Shown one piece after another: positions 18,192 through 25,668 of a stretch of 64,000 nucleotides of DNA. This DNA comes from Nocardiopsis terrae. GTDB taxonomy: Bacteria; Actinomycetota; Actinomycetes; Streptosporangiales; Streptosporangiaceae. The translations under genes were made by a program, and so were the position numbers. Each line of letters opens with the position of its first letter. The first letter of the stretch is position 1. The notes beneath the pieces were generated by a model. The model was given only the letters and a program-made list of their open reading frames with translations. It made no database searches and was not told the origin of the DNA. The stretch covers positions 201,415 to 265,414 of the forward strand of contig NZ_BMXJ01000005.1 in assembly GCF_014651695.1 (NCBI RefSeq), written 5' to 3'.

Positions 18192-18980
18192 ATGGCACAC
18201 AGATCCACCGGCGTGGTTCACCGACGATGGCACGGACTGGTCCTGTCCGTGGCGATCCTGGCCGTCCTGGCCGTCCTGGGCGCGCTGACCGCCCGCTGGG
18301 TGGCCCAGCACCAGGACCGGATCTTCCCGATCTCCACACCGTGGGGGCCGGACTGCTCGGTGTGGACCGGGGACGAACAGGTGCGGCTCGAGCGCGACCA
18401 GGCCAAACGGGCCAGCACCGCGGCGGCGGTGATCTCCCAGGGAGACAGCGCCCCGATCGAACAACCGAACGTGGACGACATCCCCGACGAGGTGATGGAC
18501 ATCCTCGTCGAGGGCCCCGAAGAGGACGCGGGCCCCTCTATGAGCTGCCGTTACACCGGCGAGGAGGTCGAGTTCGAGGAGGAGGAGCCCTCGGGCCTGA
18601 CCCCGCGCGCCACCGACCTCAAGGCGGGTATCGAGAACGACTTCGCCGACACCAGCATCGGCGGGTACGTGCCCGGCGGCTACGACACCGGGCACGGTGA
18701 GGACTCCGCGCACTACGAGGGCCGGGCCCTGGACGTCTTCTACCGCCCGGTCAACGAGGACAACCGCCGCGAGGGGTGGCTGCTGGCGCACTGGCTGATC
18801 GCGCACGCCCCCGACTACCAGATCGACGTGATCATCTTCGACGACAAGATCTGGAGCACCCGGTACCCGTCGATGGGGTGGCGCCACTACGAGGCCGACC
18901 CCGACAACGAGATCCTTCGCCACCTGGACCACGTTCACGTGGACGTGCTGCGCGGGCCCGAACCCGGTGACGACGCCTGA
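18192..18980 (+). CDS. Membrane-anchored extracellular protein with M15-like (ARB-07466-type) C-terminal domain
   Basis: The 262-residue protein has a single N-terminal membrane span (about 15-35), an acidic linker, and a C-terminal domain from about 135 matching the ARB-07466-like fold: a zinc-peptidase-type SAHYEGRALD at 172-181 (His174, Asp181) and LDHVHVDV with His247 and His249. These are the three ligands of D-Ala-D-Ala carboxypeptidase / Hedgehog-type enzymes (SxHxxGxAxD plus HxH), so an active peptidoglycan peptidase is possible, though many relatives are uncharacterised. Two Cys residues (55 and 119) may form a disulfide. GGAGGGG precedes ATG 18192. It is followed by a terminator. 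Confidence 0.75.
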   Translation: MAHRSTGVVHRRWHGLVLSVAILAVLAVLGALTARWVAQHQDRIFPISTPWGPDCSVWTGDEQVRLERDQAKRASTAAAVISQGDSAPIEQPNVDDIPDEVMDILVEGPEEDAGPSMSCRYTGEEVEFEEEEPSGLTPRATDLKAGIENDFADTSIGGYVPGGYDTGHGEDSAHYEGRALDVFYRPVNEDNRREGWLLAHWLIAHAPDYQIDVIIFDDKIWSTRYPSMGWRHYEADPDNEILRHLDHVHVDVLRGPEPGDDA

Positions 18981-19054
18981 TCTGCGCCGGGCGGCGCCGG
19001 GGAGGGCGGCCGGAGGCATCCGCCGCGGCCGTCGGCGGCCGGAACTCCCGAACA

Positions 19055-19093
19055 GCGAGGGGCCCGGGCCGTGCACCGGTCCGGGCCCCTCGC
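19055..19093. terminator. Bidirectional terminator hairpin
   Basis: Perfect 13-bp arms (19055-19067 and 19081-19093) around a 13-base loop lie between the convergent stops at 18980 and 19112. Confidence 0.72.
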
Positions 19094-19111
19094 ACACCAT
19101 GTGCGCTCCGG

Positions 19112-19321
19112 TCACTCCTCCAGCCGGAAGCCGACCTTGATCCCCACCTGGAAGTGGGCGACGTCGCCGTCCTCGATGTGGCCGCGGACCTGGGTGACCT
19201 CGAACCAGTCGAGGCCGCGCAGCGTGGCCGAGGCCCGTTGGATTCCGTTGCGGACGGCCTGGTCGATACCGTCCGGTGAGGTCCCGACGATCTCCGTGAC
19301 GCGGTAGGTGTGGTCGGCCAT
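19112..19321 (-). CDS. Dodecin (flavin-binding small protein)
   Basis: The 69-residue protein has the dodecin pattern: YRVTEIVGTSPDGIDQAVRNGIQRAS, then LRGLDWFEVTQVRGHIEDGDVAHFQVGIKVGFRLE with the flavin-stacking Trp in LDWFEV and the Gln of FQVGIKVGF. Dodecins assemble as hollow dodecamers that store or buffer FMN, FAD or CoA. ATG 19321 is supported by AGGGGG a few bases upstream and by the family length; an open-frame extension upstream is not coding. It is transcribed on its own. Confidence 0.95.
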   Translation of the reverse strand: MADHTYRVTEIVGTSPDGIDQAVRNGIQRASATLRGLDWFEVTQVRGHIEDGDVAHFQVGIKVGFRLEE

Positions 19322-19634
19322 GGGTACCCCCTGCGTAGTCGGTGGTGCGGGCCGCGCGAACACGGGCCCCGCTTCCCTGCCTCCCCCCGATCCCCGCCAG
19401 CCACACGGACATGCCGTTTTCCTCCGGAACCTTTCCCACGGAAGGGGTCGGGGCACTTTGCCGTTTCTTTCTGGGGACCTTGGTCCCGGTTGGGACCTGC
19501 TTGACCGTGGAATCGGGCGCTCCTCCGGGGAAAAGGCGCGAAGGAAAGACGAGAGAGGCGCCAGATTAGTCCTGACCTGGGCCTAAGAGCCCTCCGGTGG
19601 CGGGACTCTCCCGAGACAACGTCGTAACTGACTC
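19322..19634. other. Intergenic region with competing hairpins, no gene
   Basis: The 313 bp between the dodecin start and the 6C-like RNA promoter contain no convincing coding frame. The dodecin promoter must lie here. A cluster near 19475-19497 can form two exclusive hairpins: GGGACC-TT-GGTCCC and GGTCCC-GGTT-GGGACC share the middle GGTCCC. GGCGC/GCGCC pairs occur farther on. I cannot assign a function; a small RNA or leader is possible but unsupported. Confidence 0.3.
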
Positions 19635-19666
19635 TTGACGTACCCCGGGGGGCTGCGGTGTACATT
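19635..19666 (+). promoter_or_regulatory. Putative promoter of the 6C-like RNA
   Basis: TTGACG (19635-19640) is a strong -35. The -10 is either TACATT (19661-19666, spacing 20) or TGTACA (19659-19664, spacing 18). Transcription would begin around 19672, directly before the first C-loop hairpin. Confidence 0.5.
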
Positions 19667-19671
19667 GGGTT

Positions 19672-19780
19672 GTAGCGCTTCGGTCCCCCGTCGAAGCGCG
19701 GACGATGTTTCGAGCCCCCGTCGGAACATCGCGTGCGACGCCGGGTGGTTTGCCCCCGTAACCACCCGGCGTCGCCTTTT
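19672..19780 (+). ncRNA. 6C-like small RNA with C-rich hairpin loops
   Basis: Three consecutive hairpins carry CCCCCG in the loop. Hairpin 1 pairs GCGCTTCG (19675-19682) with CGAAGCGC (19692-19699), loop GTCCCCCGT. Hairpin 2 pairs 19703-19713 with 19721-19731 (one mismatch), loop GCCCCCG. Hairpin 3 is a perfect 16-bp stem (19735-19750 with 19760-19775), loop TGCCCCCGT, followed by CTTTTG, a rho-independent terminator. Two stem-loops with runs of five or six Cs followed by a terminator is the hallmark of the 6C RNA family of actinobacteria (B11 in mycobacteria), which base-pairs with G-rich target sites such as ribosome-binding regions. Strand is set by the C-rich loops, the upstream TTGACG and the U-run. 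Ends are estimates. Confidence 0.85.
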
Positions 19781-19859
19781 GTCCCCGCCGGTCGGCGTGA
19801 ATACCCGTCCGTGGCCGGGGCTTGACCACCGAATCCGCTTTGTCGCCTGGGGACCAGCA

Positions 19860-20072
19860 TTGGGTAATACCGCACCGGACACGCACTGCTCACGCAGGGA
19901 CTGCCGGGCCACCGCCGACTGGGCGCTCGTCTGGAACAACCCCAAGATCCACACCCCCGACCGGCGGAAGGTCTGGGTGGCCTGCGACGAGCACCGCGAA
20001 TACCTCGCCAACTTCCTGGACATGCGCGGTTTTCTCCGGGAGACGGTCCCCATGGCCGAGTTCGAGGGTTAG
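19860..20072 (+). CDS. Small conserved protein with paired Cys, unknown function
   Basis: From TTG 19860 the frame gives 70 residues: a short leader, THCSRRDCRATADWALVWNNP, HTPDRRKVWVACDEHREYL, and a helical end. The C-x4-C and later C-x2-H pattern suggest a small zinc-binding fold. Similar short actinobacterial proteins exist, sometimes mislabelled acetone carboxylase. TTG is the only start that fits: GGGGA lies about 7 bases upstream and no ATG or GTG occurs in frame before the conserved part. It sits 80 bp downstream of the 6C-like RNA terminator on the same strand, so read-through could co-express them. Confidence 0.7.
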   Translation: MGNTAPDTHCSRRDCRATADWALVWNNPKIHTPDRRKVWVACDEHREYLANFLDMRGFLRETVPMAEFEG

Positions 20073-20073
20073 G

Positions 20074-20138
20074 GCGTGTCCGGTGGGCAGCACCCACCGA
20101 ACACGCTCCGGCCCCGGGTCCGTACGGATCCGGGGCCG
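20074..20138. terminator. Two adjacent hairpins between convergent genes
   Basis: Hairpin one pairs 20074-20087 with 20093-20106 (one C/A mismatch, 5-base loop). Hairpin two pairs CGGCCCCGG (20109-20117) with CCGGGGCCG (20130-20138), and its loop contains the self-complementary TCCGTACGGA. They separate the small Cys protein (stop 20072) and the HEAT protein (stop 20163) and probably terminate both. Confidence 0.7.
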
Positions 20139-20162
20139 AGTGGGGCCGGATCCGGCGAGGGG

Positions 20163-23100
20163 CTACAGGACCGCCGCACGCCAGGCGGCGACGCGGACCT
20201 CCCCGTGCGGTGAACGGCCCAGCTCGGCGACGAGGCCGCCCCAGGGGCCGGTCCAGTCCCGCTGTTCGCCCCGGCGGGCGGCGAGGGCGACGGCGACCAG
20301 GCCGACCATGCAACCCGCCGGGGTGGTGTCCCGGGCGGCCAGATCGGCGAGGCGGCGTACCAGCGCGGCCAGGTGGCCGGGGTCCGGGTCGGAGCCCCAG
20401 CCCTGAAGGACGGTCTCGGCCGCCGTACGCGGCGCGGCCGGTTCGAGCCCGGGCAACCGGGCGGCCAGCACCGCCCAGGCCGCGACTCTGGCGCCGAACA
20501 GGTCAGCGGGAAAACCGCGATGGCCCGGCCGGGTGAGCACGGGCAGGTCGGCCAGGAGCAGGGGCAGCGCCTCCGCGCACAGGCCCGGGTGGGCCGCCAG
20601 CCGCCGCACCGCCCGGTCCAGCCCCGGCACCTCCCGCTCCGGGTCGTGGCGCCCGCGTAGCCGCTGGGCGAGCATCCGTACGGTACGCGAGACCCTGCGG
20701 GACGGGTCGGGGCCCCGGTCCGGCTCGGGCACCCGCGGGGGCACCCCCTCCCCGGGGCCGGGGCACAGGTCCACCAGGTCGGCCACCACGTCGGGGAGCC
20801 GGTCCGCGTAACGCCGCTCCCAGAGCAGCCCCTCGAAGGTGCGCAGCACCCGTTCGTCGGGCAGCGCGAGGTCGAACAGGTCCTCGACCAGACCGTCCGC
20901 CAGTTCCTCGTCGCACAGCGCCCAACCCGCGACCTGACGGCGCACGTGGGCGTGCTCGTCGGCCGCGGGGTCCCCGCTCGCCGGCAGGGACAGCATGAGC
21001 CGGGCGGCCCGGGGCCGCAGCCGGGGCGGCAGGTCCGACGGCGGATGGGACAGCAGGGCGGACCTGGCGGCGGGGTCGGTGAAGGCCAGGCGCCGTTCCT
21101 CCAGCGCGGCCAGGACCTCCGGCTGGTCGCCTTGGGCCATGAGGGCCCCGAGCGCGGCCGCCCGCACGTCCCGGTGCGGCCTGTCCTGGTCGAGCAGGCC
21201 GACCAGGACCCCGACCGCGCCGGGCGGCCGTACCTGGCCCAGGACACGGGCCGCGGTCTTGCGCACACTCACCCTGCCCGGCGCCGCCAGGACCGCGCCC
21301 AGCTTCTCCAGCAGGGCGGAGGGCCGCACACGGCGGGCGCAGGAGCCGAGCACTGCCACGACCGCCCTGGAGAAGGCGCCCTCGTCGACGCGGTCCAACA
21401 GCACCCCGAGCGCGCGCTCCGGCTCACCGGCCCGGGCGATCCGAACCAGGGCGGCCTCACGGAGCCGGGGGTCGCCCTCGTCGAGCCAGGGCGACAGCAG
21501 GTCCACGGCACCGGGCAGAACGCTCAGCCCCCGGAGCGCCTCGGCACGCGCGAAGTACTCCTCGGCCGGGTCGGCGGCGGTGTCCCACAGGTACTCCGCG
21601 GCGCGGCTCCGCTCCGCAGCCAACCAGGTCCCGGTCAGGCCCCGGCGGACCCGCACGGACCGGCTGGCCAGCCGCCCGCCCCGGGCCCGCAGCCGGGTGG
21701 CCGTGTCCAGGGCCTCACCCGTCAGGGCGGGCCGAAGGCGGGCCAGGCACTCCCAGACCGGGGTGATCAGCACCGCGGCCGGTGTGGCGCGGAACAGGCG
21801 TTCGGCGCGCTCACCGGGGCGGGGGCCGCGCAGGTGCGCCCGGGCGGCCTCGAAGGCCGTGGAGGCGGCCGGGTCCGCGGCGACGACCTCGCTCAGGTCG
21901 CGGTCGAACAGGTCGGGGATGCCGTACAGGTGCCGGCCCAGGGCCTGGGCCAGGAGGACGGTGGAGCGGTGCGCGCCCCGGGAGCGGTGGCGGGCCAGGG
22001 CGGGGGCGAGACGGGTGTACAGCTCCCGTGCCTGTGCGGGGGTGAGTACCTCTGCCAGCGTCCGGGACCGGCCCGTGGTGGGGCGGCGGTGCCAACGCGC
22101 GTATCCGCCGGTGAAGTGACCGTGGGAGGAGATCCCGCTCCCCGGGTGCCGTTCGATCAGCCTGGTGAGGGCGGTCAGCGCCCACTCGGCGAGGTCGGCG
22201 CGCCCCCGCCCGGCCGGGTGGTGCAGGACGTGCACCGCGAGGCCGCCCAGGGCCTGCCTCGTCTCGGCGGTGGTGTCGGGGGCGGCGAGGTTGTCGTCGA
22301 GCATGCGGTGCAGGGCGGGCAGGGCTTCGGGGCCGAGCAGGCCGGGGCTGAGGACACCCAGGGCCAGGGGCGGGGAGCGGCGGACGTGGTCGCGGTCCGC
22401 GGCGGAGCGCGCCAACCGGTCGGAGAGCACCCGGGCCAGGTCGGCGGCCCCGCCGCGCCCGGCCGCCACCGTCAGCCAGTACAGGGCGTGTTCCCTGCGG
22501 CCCGGGTCGGGGTCGCCCGCGGCCTCGGTGAGGAGGGGTTCGGCCTCGCCGAAGGGCAGGTGGGCCAGGGCCTCGGTGTCCTGGTGGGTGTGGTCGGGGT
22601 TGACGGCGCGGGCCCGTTCGAGGTGGTCCAGGATCCGTCTCGCCTCGGTCGCCGCCCGGTCCGGGGACAGCAGCCCCAGGTAGGGCAGCAGTGCGGTCCC
22701 CGTCCCGCCGCCCTCGGCGAGGAACCGGTCGATGACCGGGCCGCGGTCCGCACGGCGCATGACCCGCAGGACGACGAGGGCCCGGGGTTCGGCGCGGGCC
22801 ATGGCCCCGAGCAGACCGCGCACGTCGCGGCGGCCGTGCGCGTACGCCGGGTACCGGGCCGGGTAGTGCAGTCCGTCCCCCTGCGCGTACAGGAGCCTGC
22901 GGGCTCCGGCGAAGGACGGGCGGGGGACCTGGGGCTCGGGGCGGCCGCGCAGGAACGGCAGGAGCAGTTCGGGTGCGCGGTCCTCCAGGGCCAGCGCCGC
23001 GGCGTACCACGGGCGGTCCCAGATCAGTTCCGGGTCCGGGGCCGTGTCCAGTTCCCGTTCCAGGCGTGTCAGCAGCGGGCCCGGGTGGCGGCGGGCCAGC

Positions 23101-23618
23101 CGGTTCCAGCCATCGACCCGGTGGGCCAGTCCGTCCAGGTGTTCGTCCACGGCCGGAGTGGAGCAGGCGGGCAGCAGGACGGCCGCCTCGTGCTCGCCGT
23201 GGCGTTCACGTACGAGGGGCAGGAGCCGGTCCGCGGCCTCCGTGCGGTGGTCCCGGTACAGGGCGGTGTAGAGCGTGCGGCGCAACCGGTGGGGCGCGTC
23301 GTCCAGGAGCTCCTCGAAGACACGGTCCGGCAGAGCCAGCCCGGGGGTGCGGCGCAGCACGGATCGGCGCAGGTCCTCGTCGGGGCCGTTGAGGTAGCCG
23401 GCCACGAGGCCGGTGTCGCGTGCGGCCAGGGCCATGTGTGCGCCCAGGTCCGCCTGGCCCAGCGCGTCGAGCCCGGCTGTGGTCTCGGCCAGCAGCGGGC
23501 CCGCGCGGTGTTCGCGGGCGTACCGGGCCAGGTGCCGCATGCGGGCGGGTCCGGTGAGGGGCGCGGTCTCGGCGAGCAGGCGCCGGGCCGGTCCGTGGTC
23601 GGGGGTGTTCTTCGGCAT
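20163..23618 (-). CDS. Large HEAT-repeat alpha-solenoid protein, unknown function
   Basis: The 1151-residue cytoplasmic protein is almost entirely helical repeats rich in Leu, Arg and Ala. Clear HEAT/PBS-lyase-like units occur in the middle to late part, for example ALRGLSVLPGAVDLLSPWL, RLREAALVRIARAGEPERALGVLL, VRKTAARVLGQVRPPGAVGVLVGLL and DVRAAALGALMAQGDQPEVLAAL. There is no signal peptide, membrane span or catalytic motif. Such solenoids act as protein-binding scaffolds; in actinomycetes similar giant proteins are poorly known. ATG 23618 is used (AAGGGTGAG about 7 bases upstream); a GTG at 23627 overlaps that site. It lies 45 bp after mobA in the same direction and may share its transcript. 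Confidence 0.82.
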   Translation of the reverse strand: MPKNTPDHGPARRLLAETAPLTGPARMRHLARYAREHRAGPLLAETTAGLDALGQADLGAHMALAARDTGLVAGYLNGPDEDLRRSVLRRTPGLALPDRVFEELLDDAPHRLRRTLYTALYRDHRTEAADRLLPLVRERHGEHEAAVLLPACSTPAVDEHLDGLAHRVDGWNRLARRHPGPLLTRLERELDTAPDPELIWDRPWYAAALALEDRAPELLLPFLRGRPEPQVPRPSFAGARRLLYAQGDGLHYPARYPAYAHGRRDVRGLLGAMARAEPRALVVLRVMRRADRGPVIDRFLAEGGGTGTALLPYLGLLSPDRAATEARRILDHLERARAVNPDHTHQDTEALAHLPFGEAEPLLTEAAGDPDPGRREHALYWLTVAAGRGGAADLARVLSDRLARSAADRDHVRRSPPLALGVLSPGLLGPEALPALHRMLDDNLAAPDTTAETRQALGGLAVHVLHHPAGRGRADLAEWALTALTRLIERHPGSGISSHGHFTGGYARWHRRPTTGRSRTLAEVLTPAQARELYTRLAPALARHRSRGAHRSTVLLAQALGRHLYGIPDLFDRDLSEVVAADPAASTAFEAARAHLRGPRPGERAERLFRATPAAVLITPVWECLARLRPALTGEALDTATRLRARGGRLASRSVRVRRGLTGTWLAAERSRAAEYLWDTAADPAEEYFARAEALRGLSVLPGAVDLLSPWLDEGDPRLREAALVRIARAGEPERALGVLLDRVDEGAFSRAVVAVLGSCARRVRPSALLEKLGAVLAAPGRVSVRKTAARVLGQVRPPGAVGVLVGLLDQDRPHRDVRAAALGALMAQGDQPEVLAALEERRLAFTDPAARSALLSHPPSDLPPRLRPRAARLMLSLPASGDPAADEHAHVRRQVAGWALCDEELADGLVEDLFDLALPDERVLRTFEGLLWERRYADRLPDVVADLVDLCPGPGEGVPPRVPEPDRGPDPSRRVSRTVRMLAQRLRGRHDPEREVPGLDRAVRRLAAHPGLCAEALPLLLADLPVLTRPGHRGFPADLFGARVAAWAVLAARLPGLEPAAPRTAAETVLQGWGSDPDPGHLAALVRRLADLAARDTTPAGCMVGLVAVALAARRGEQRDWTGPWGGLVAELGRSPHGEVRVAAWRAAVL

Positions 23619-23663
23619 GCCGCTCACCCTTGCGGTGTCCCGGTACCGCGGGCAAGCGGATTG

Positions 23664-24260
23664 TCAGGGCCCCGGGTGTCCGGGGCGGTCGGGCGGGCCG
23701 AGTTCGGCGCGTACGCGCTCCAGTGCCTCGGGGGTGTCCACGTCGAAGTCCCCGGGGTCGCCGGCGAGCGGGACGCGGGCCGGGTCGAGGGGTTCCAGCA
23801 ACCCGTACAGGGAACGCCCTCCGTAGTTCGCGAGCGCGGTGCGCAGGGCCTCGGTGCGCCACACCCCGGTGAGCCACTGCGCACGGCCGGCGGCGTCCAC
23901 GAGCACCGCGCCGTCGTGCCCCGGCGCCGCGGCGCCCAGGGCGGCGAGGTGCTCGGGGGCCAGGTACGGCAGGTCGGCGGCGAGCAGGGCGAACCAGGGG
24001 GCGCCCACGTGGGGCAGCCCTGCGCGCAGGGCCGGTACGGGGCCGCCGCCGGGCGGGTCCTCGCGCACGTAGCGGGCACGCGGGCGGTCGCGTTCGGGGC
24101 CGACCACCGTCACGTGCGCGCCCGGGTGGTGGTCGCGCACGGCGTCCACCACGCGTTCCAGCAGGGTGCGTCCGGCGACGGCCAGGCCGGGTTTGTCGGC
24201 GCCGCCCATACGGGCCGCCGCACCCCCGGCCAGGACCACCGCGTCCAGGTTCTCGATCAC
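23664..24260 (-). CDS. mobA: Molybdenum cofactor guanylyltransferase (MobA-like)
   Basis: The 198-residue NTP-transferase begins AVVLAGGAAARMGGADKPGLAVAGRTLLERVV, the LAGGxxxRMGGxDK signature of MobA/MobA-like enzymes. Further blocks are EDPPGGGPVPALRAGL and ALLAADLPYLAPEHL (metal-binding Asp) and DFDVDTPEALERVR at the end. It attaches GMP or CMP to molybdopterin for DMSO-reductase-type or related enzymes. Lys23 is the GTP-contact residue. The GTG start has GGGAG very close upstream. It lies between rtcB and the HEAT gene in a minus-strand run that includes moaA, so a molybdenum cofactor context is likely. Confidence 0.9.
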   Translation of the reverse strand: MIENLDAVVLAGGAAARMGGADKPGLAVAGRTLLERVVDAVRDHHPGAHVTVVGPERDRPRARYVREDPPGGGPVPALRAGLPHVGAPWFALLAADLPYLAPEHLAALGAAAPGHDGAVLVDAAGRAQWLTGVWRTEALRTALANYGGRSLYGLLEPLDPARVPLAGDPGDFDVDTPEALERVRAELGPPDRPGHPGP

Positions 24261-24329
24261 GCTCCCAGCATGCCGTACGCGGCCGCTCCCGGGTGAACGC
24301 CCCGGGCGGCGGCCCCGCCTCCGGACCGT

Positions 24330-25517
24330 TCAGCCCTTGACGCACACCACCTGGCGCAGGTGGGCGACCACCTCGACCAGGTCGGCCTGGGCCCGGATCA
24401 CCGACTCCAGGTCCTTGTAGGCGGCGGGGATCTCGTCCACCACCCCGCGGTCCTTGCGGCACTCCACGCCCTTGGTCTGCTCGACCAGGTCGGCCTCGGT
24501 GAAGGTCCGGCGCGCCTTGTTCCGGCTCATCCGGCGGCCTGCGCCGTGCGAGGCGGAGTTGAAGGAGGCGGGGTTGCCCAGGCCCTTGACGATGTAGGTA
24601 CCCGTGGCCATGCTGCCCGGGATCACGCCGAACTCCCCGGAACCGGCGCGGATGGCGCCCTTGCGGGTGACGAGCACGTCCACGCCGTCGTAGGTCTCCT
24701 CGGCCACGTAGTTGTGGTGGCAGGAGATGCGCTGTTCGACCGTGGCGCCGGGGATCCGCTCGGCCAGGACCTGGCAGGCCAGGGCCATCATGACGTCGCG
24801 GTTGCGGCGGGCGTAGTCCTGGGCCCAGAACAGGTCCCGGCGGTAGGCGTCCATCTCCGGGGTGCCGGTCAGGAAGACGGCGAGGTCGCGGTCGGGCAGG
24901 TCCTGGTTGTGCGGCAGGGACTGCGCCCGGCCGATGTGGTGGTCGGCGAGCTCCTTGCCGATGTTGCGGGACCCGGAGTGCAGGACCAGCCAGACGGTTC
25001 CGGCGTCGTCCAGGCACACCTCCAGGAAGTGGTTTCCGCCGCCGAGGGTGCCCATCTGGCGCTGGGCGCGGGTGTGCCGGGGGTGCACGGCGGAGGCGAG
25101 TTCGCCGAACCCGTCCCAGAAGCCGTCCCAGCCGGTGCTGCGCAGGCCGGGGACGCGGGCGGGGTCGACGGGTTCGTCGTGGGCGTGGAAGCCGACCGGG
25201 ACGGCCGCCTCCAGTGCCGAGCGCAGGGGGCCGAGGTCGTCCGGCAGCCGGTCGGCGGTCAGGCCGGTGCGGACCGCGGTCATGCCGCAGCCGATGTCGA
25301 CGCCGACCGCGGCCGGGCTGACGGCGTCACGCATCGCGATCACGGAGCCGACCGTGGCGCCCTTGCCGTAGTGGACGTCGGGCATGACGGCCAGCCCGTG
25401 CGTCCACGGCATCCGGGTGACGTTGCGGAGCTGGTCCATGGCAGCGGACTCGACCTGTGCGGGGTCGGCCCACATACGGATCGGTACGCGGTCGCCGGGG
25501 ACTTCGGTGTGGGACAT
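24330..25517 (-). CDS. rtcB: RNA-splicing ligase RtcB
   Basis: The 395-residue ligase has the RtcB active site: MPDVHYGKGATVGSV, VGVDIGCGM with the Mn ligand Cys77, GTLGGGNHFLEV, LVLHSGSRNIG, CHHNY, and SASHGAGRRMSR with the His324 that becomes guanylylated. RtcB joins 2',3'-cyclic phosphate (via 3'-phosphate) to 5'-OH RNA ends using GTP and Mn2+, for repair of tRNA or rRNA cleaved by stress ribonucleases. ATG 25517 has GGGAGGTGG 8 bases upstream. It is unusual to find it between moaA and mobA; no RtcA, RtcR or toxin gene is adjacent. Confidence 0.96.
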   Translation of the reverse strand: MSHTEVPGDRVPIRMWADPAQVESAAMDQLRNVTRMPWTHGLAVMPDVHYGKGATVGSVIAMRDAVSPAAVGVDIGCGMTAVRTGLTADRLPDDLGPLRSALEAAVPVGFHAHDEPVDPARVPGLRSTGWDGFWDGFGELASAVHPRHTRAQRQMGTLGGGNHFLEVCLDDAGTVWLVLHSGSRNIGKELADHHIGRAQSLPHNQDLPDRDLAVFLTGTPEMDAYRRDLFWAQDYARRNRDVMMALACQVLAERIPGATVEQRISCHHNYVAEETYDGVDVLVTRKGAIRAGSGEFGVIPGSMATGTYIVKGLGNPASFNSASHGAGRRMSRNKARRTFTEADLVEQTKGVECRKDRGVVDEIPAAYKDLESVIRAQADLVEVVAHLRQVVCVKG

Positions 25518-25668
25518 GGGGGCCACCTCCCGTTTCTGTCGGGCCCCGGGGCAGTGGTGTGTGCCCCGGAACATCAAGCCAGAGGGAGCGGGGAGGCGGC
25601 AACCGGGTTTCTCTGTCCGGGCGGGGCCGCCGGTCCGGGGCGGGTGCGGTTTCCCGGACCGGCCGGCC

